Part shown: positions 6,767 to 6,827 of the stretch, piece after piece
Numbering within the stretch: position 1 is the first letter of the stretch
Layout of the letters: each line of letters begins with the position of its first letter
Assembly: GCA_024640925.1 (NCBI GenBank)
Contig: JAHEEB010000079.1
Span: forward strand, 3,289 to 10,115
Reading direction: 5' to 3'
Source of the DNA: Bacteroidota bacterium
GTDB taxonomy: Bacteria; Bacteroidota; Bacteroidia; Bacteroidales; UBA10428
DNA length: 6,827 nucleotides
Notes under the pieces: model-generated
The model's database searches: none
Told to the model about the DNA's origin: nothing
Seen by the model: the letters and a program-made list of their open reading frames with translations, nothing else
Translations under genes and position numbers: made by a program

Positions 6767-6827
6767 TTATTTTCTAATAATTGATTTAACAATTACTTCA
6801 TTGTTAGAATAAATTCTGAGTATAAAC
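6767..6827 (-). CDS. C-terminal end of a T9SS cargo protein (partial, catalytic part outside window)
   Basis: The minus strand reads 19 codons to TAA at 6769-6767: FILRIYSNNEVIVKSIIRK. This is the typical last strand pair of a T9SS type A C-terminal sorting domain (hydrophobic-I-L-R-I-Y-S-N ... V-K-x-I-I-basic-K). It compares with GVYIIQMSGDN...RRIITVN and GIYILKIQTEN...KRLIIN in the two complete neighbours. It is followed at the right distance by a terminator. The function of the rest of the protein cannot be told. Position in the cluster suggests another secreted polysaccharide-degrading enzyme, which is inference only. Confidence 0.75.
   Translation of the reverse strand, partial: FILRIYSNNEVIVKSIIRK

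Overview
The window looks like part of a genome of a plant-polysaccharide-degrading Bacteroidota bacterium. It is AT-rich. The two complete proteins end in type IX secretion system (T9SS) type A sorting domains, recognisable by the 'YPNP' start and the 'G.YI....' / basic-residue end. A fragment at the right edge ends the same way. Leaders are A/T-rich with no clear Shine-Dalgarno, as is usual in this phylum. Genus cannot be decided from the sequence.

All supported genes are on the minus strand, so reading order is right to left. (1) 6767-6827: the last 19 codons of an unknown T9SS cargo protein, followed by an intrinsic terminator. (2) 3716-6598: a 960-residue secreted protein with a galactose-binding-like (F5/8-type) domain, an SGNH/GDSL hydrolase domain that is probably a carbohydrate deacetylase, four Big2 Ig-like domains, two copies of an unassigned ~75-residue module, and a T9SS tail. 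It is followed by a strong terminator. (3) 1156-3627: an 823-residue GH5 endoglucanase resembling Acidothermus E1, with PKD, two Big2 domains, one copy of the same module and a T9SS tail. It is followed by a hairpin without a U-tract. (4) 1-1044: a GH10 endo-beta-1,4-xylanase that enters its first Big2 domain and is cut by the window edge.

Together the genes form a secreted toolkit for plant cell wall: deacetylation of xylan or a similar polymer (inferred), xylan backbone cleavage and beta-1,4-glucan cleavage. The secretion route is T9SS, and no SusC/SusD genes are visible. The most interesting element is the repeated ~75-residue module with two conserved Cys and several conserved aromatic residues. 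It occurs three times in two neighbouring enzymes and is a good candidate for a carbohydrate-binding module whose family I cannot name. Its copies also suggest cassette exchange between neighbouring genes.

No RNA genes, CRISPR arrays, insertion sequences or origins were seen. Intergenic gaps are short (111, 88 and 168 nt) and are described below. There is no gene-free stretch over 300 nt.
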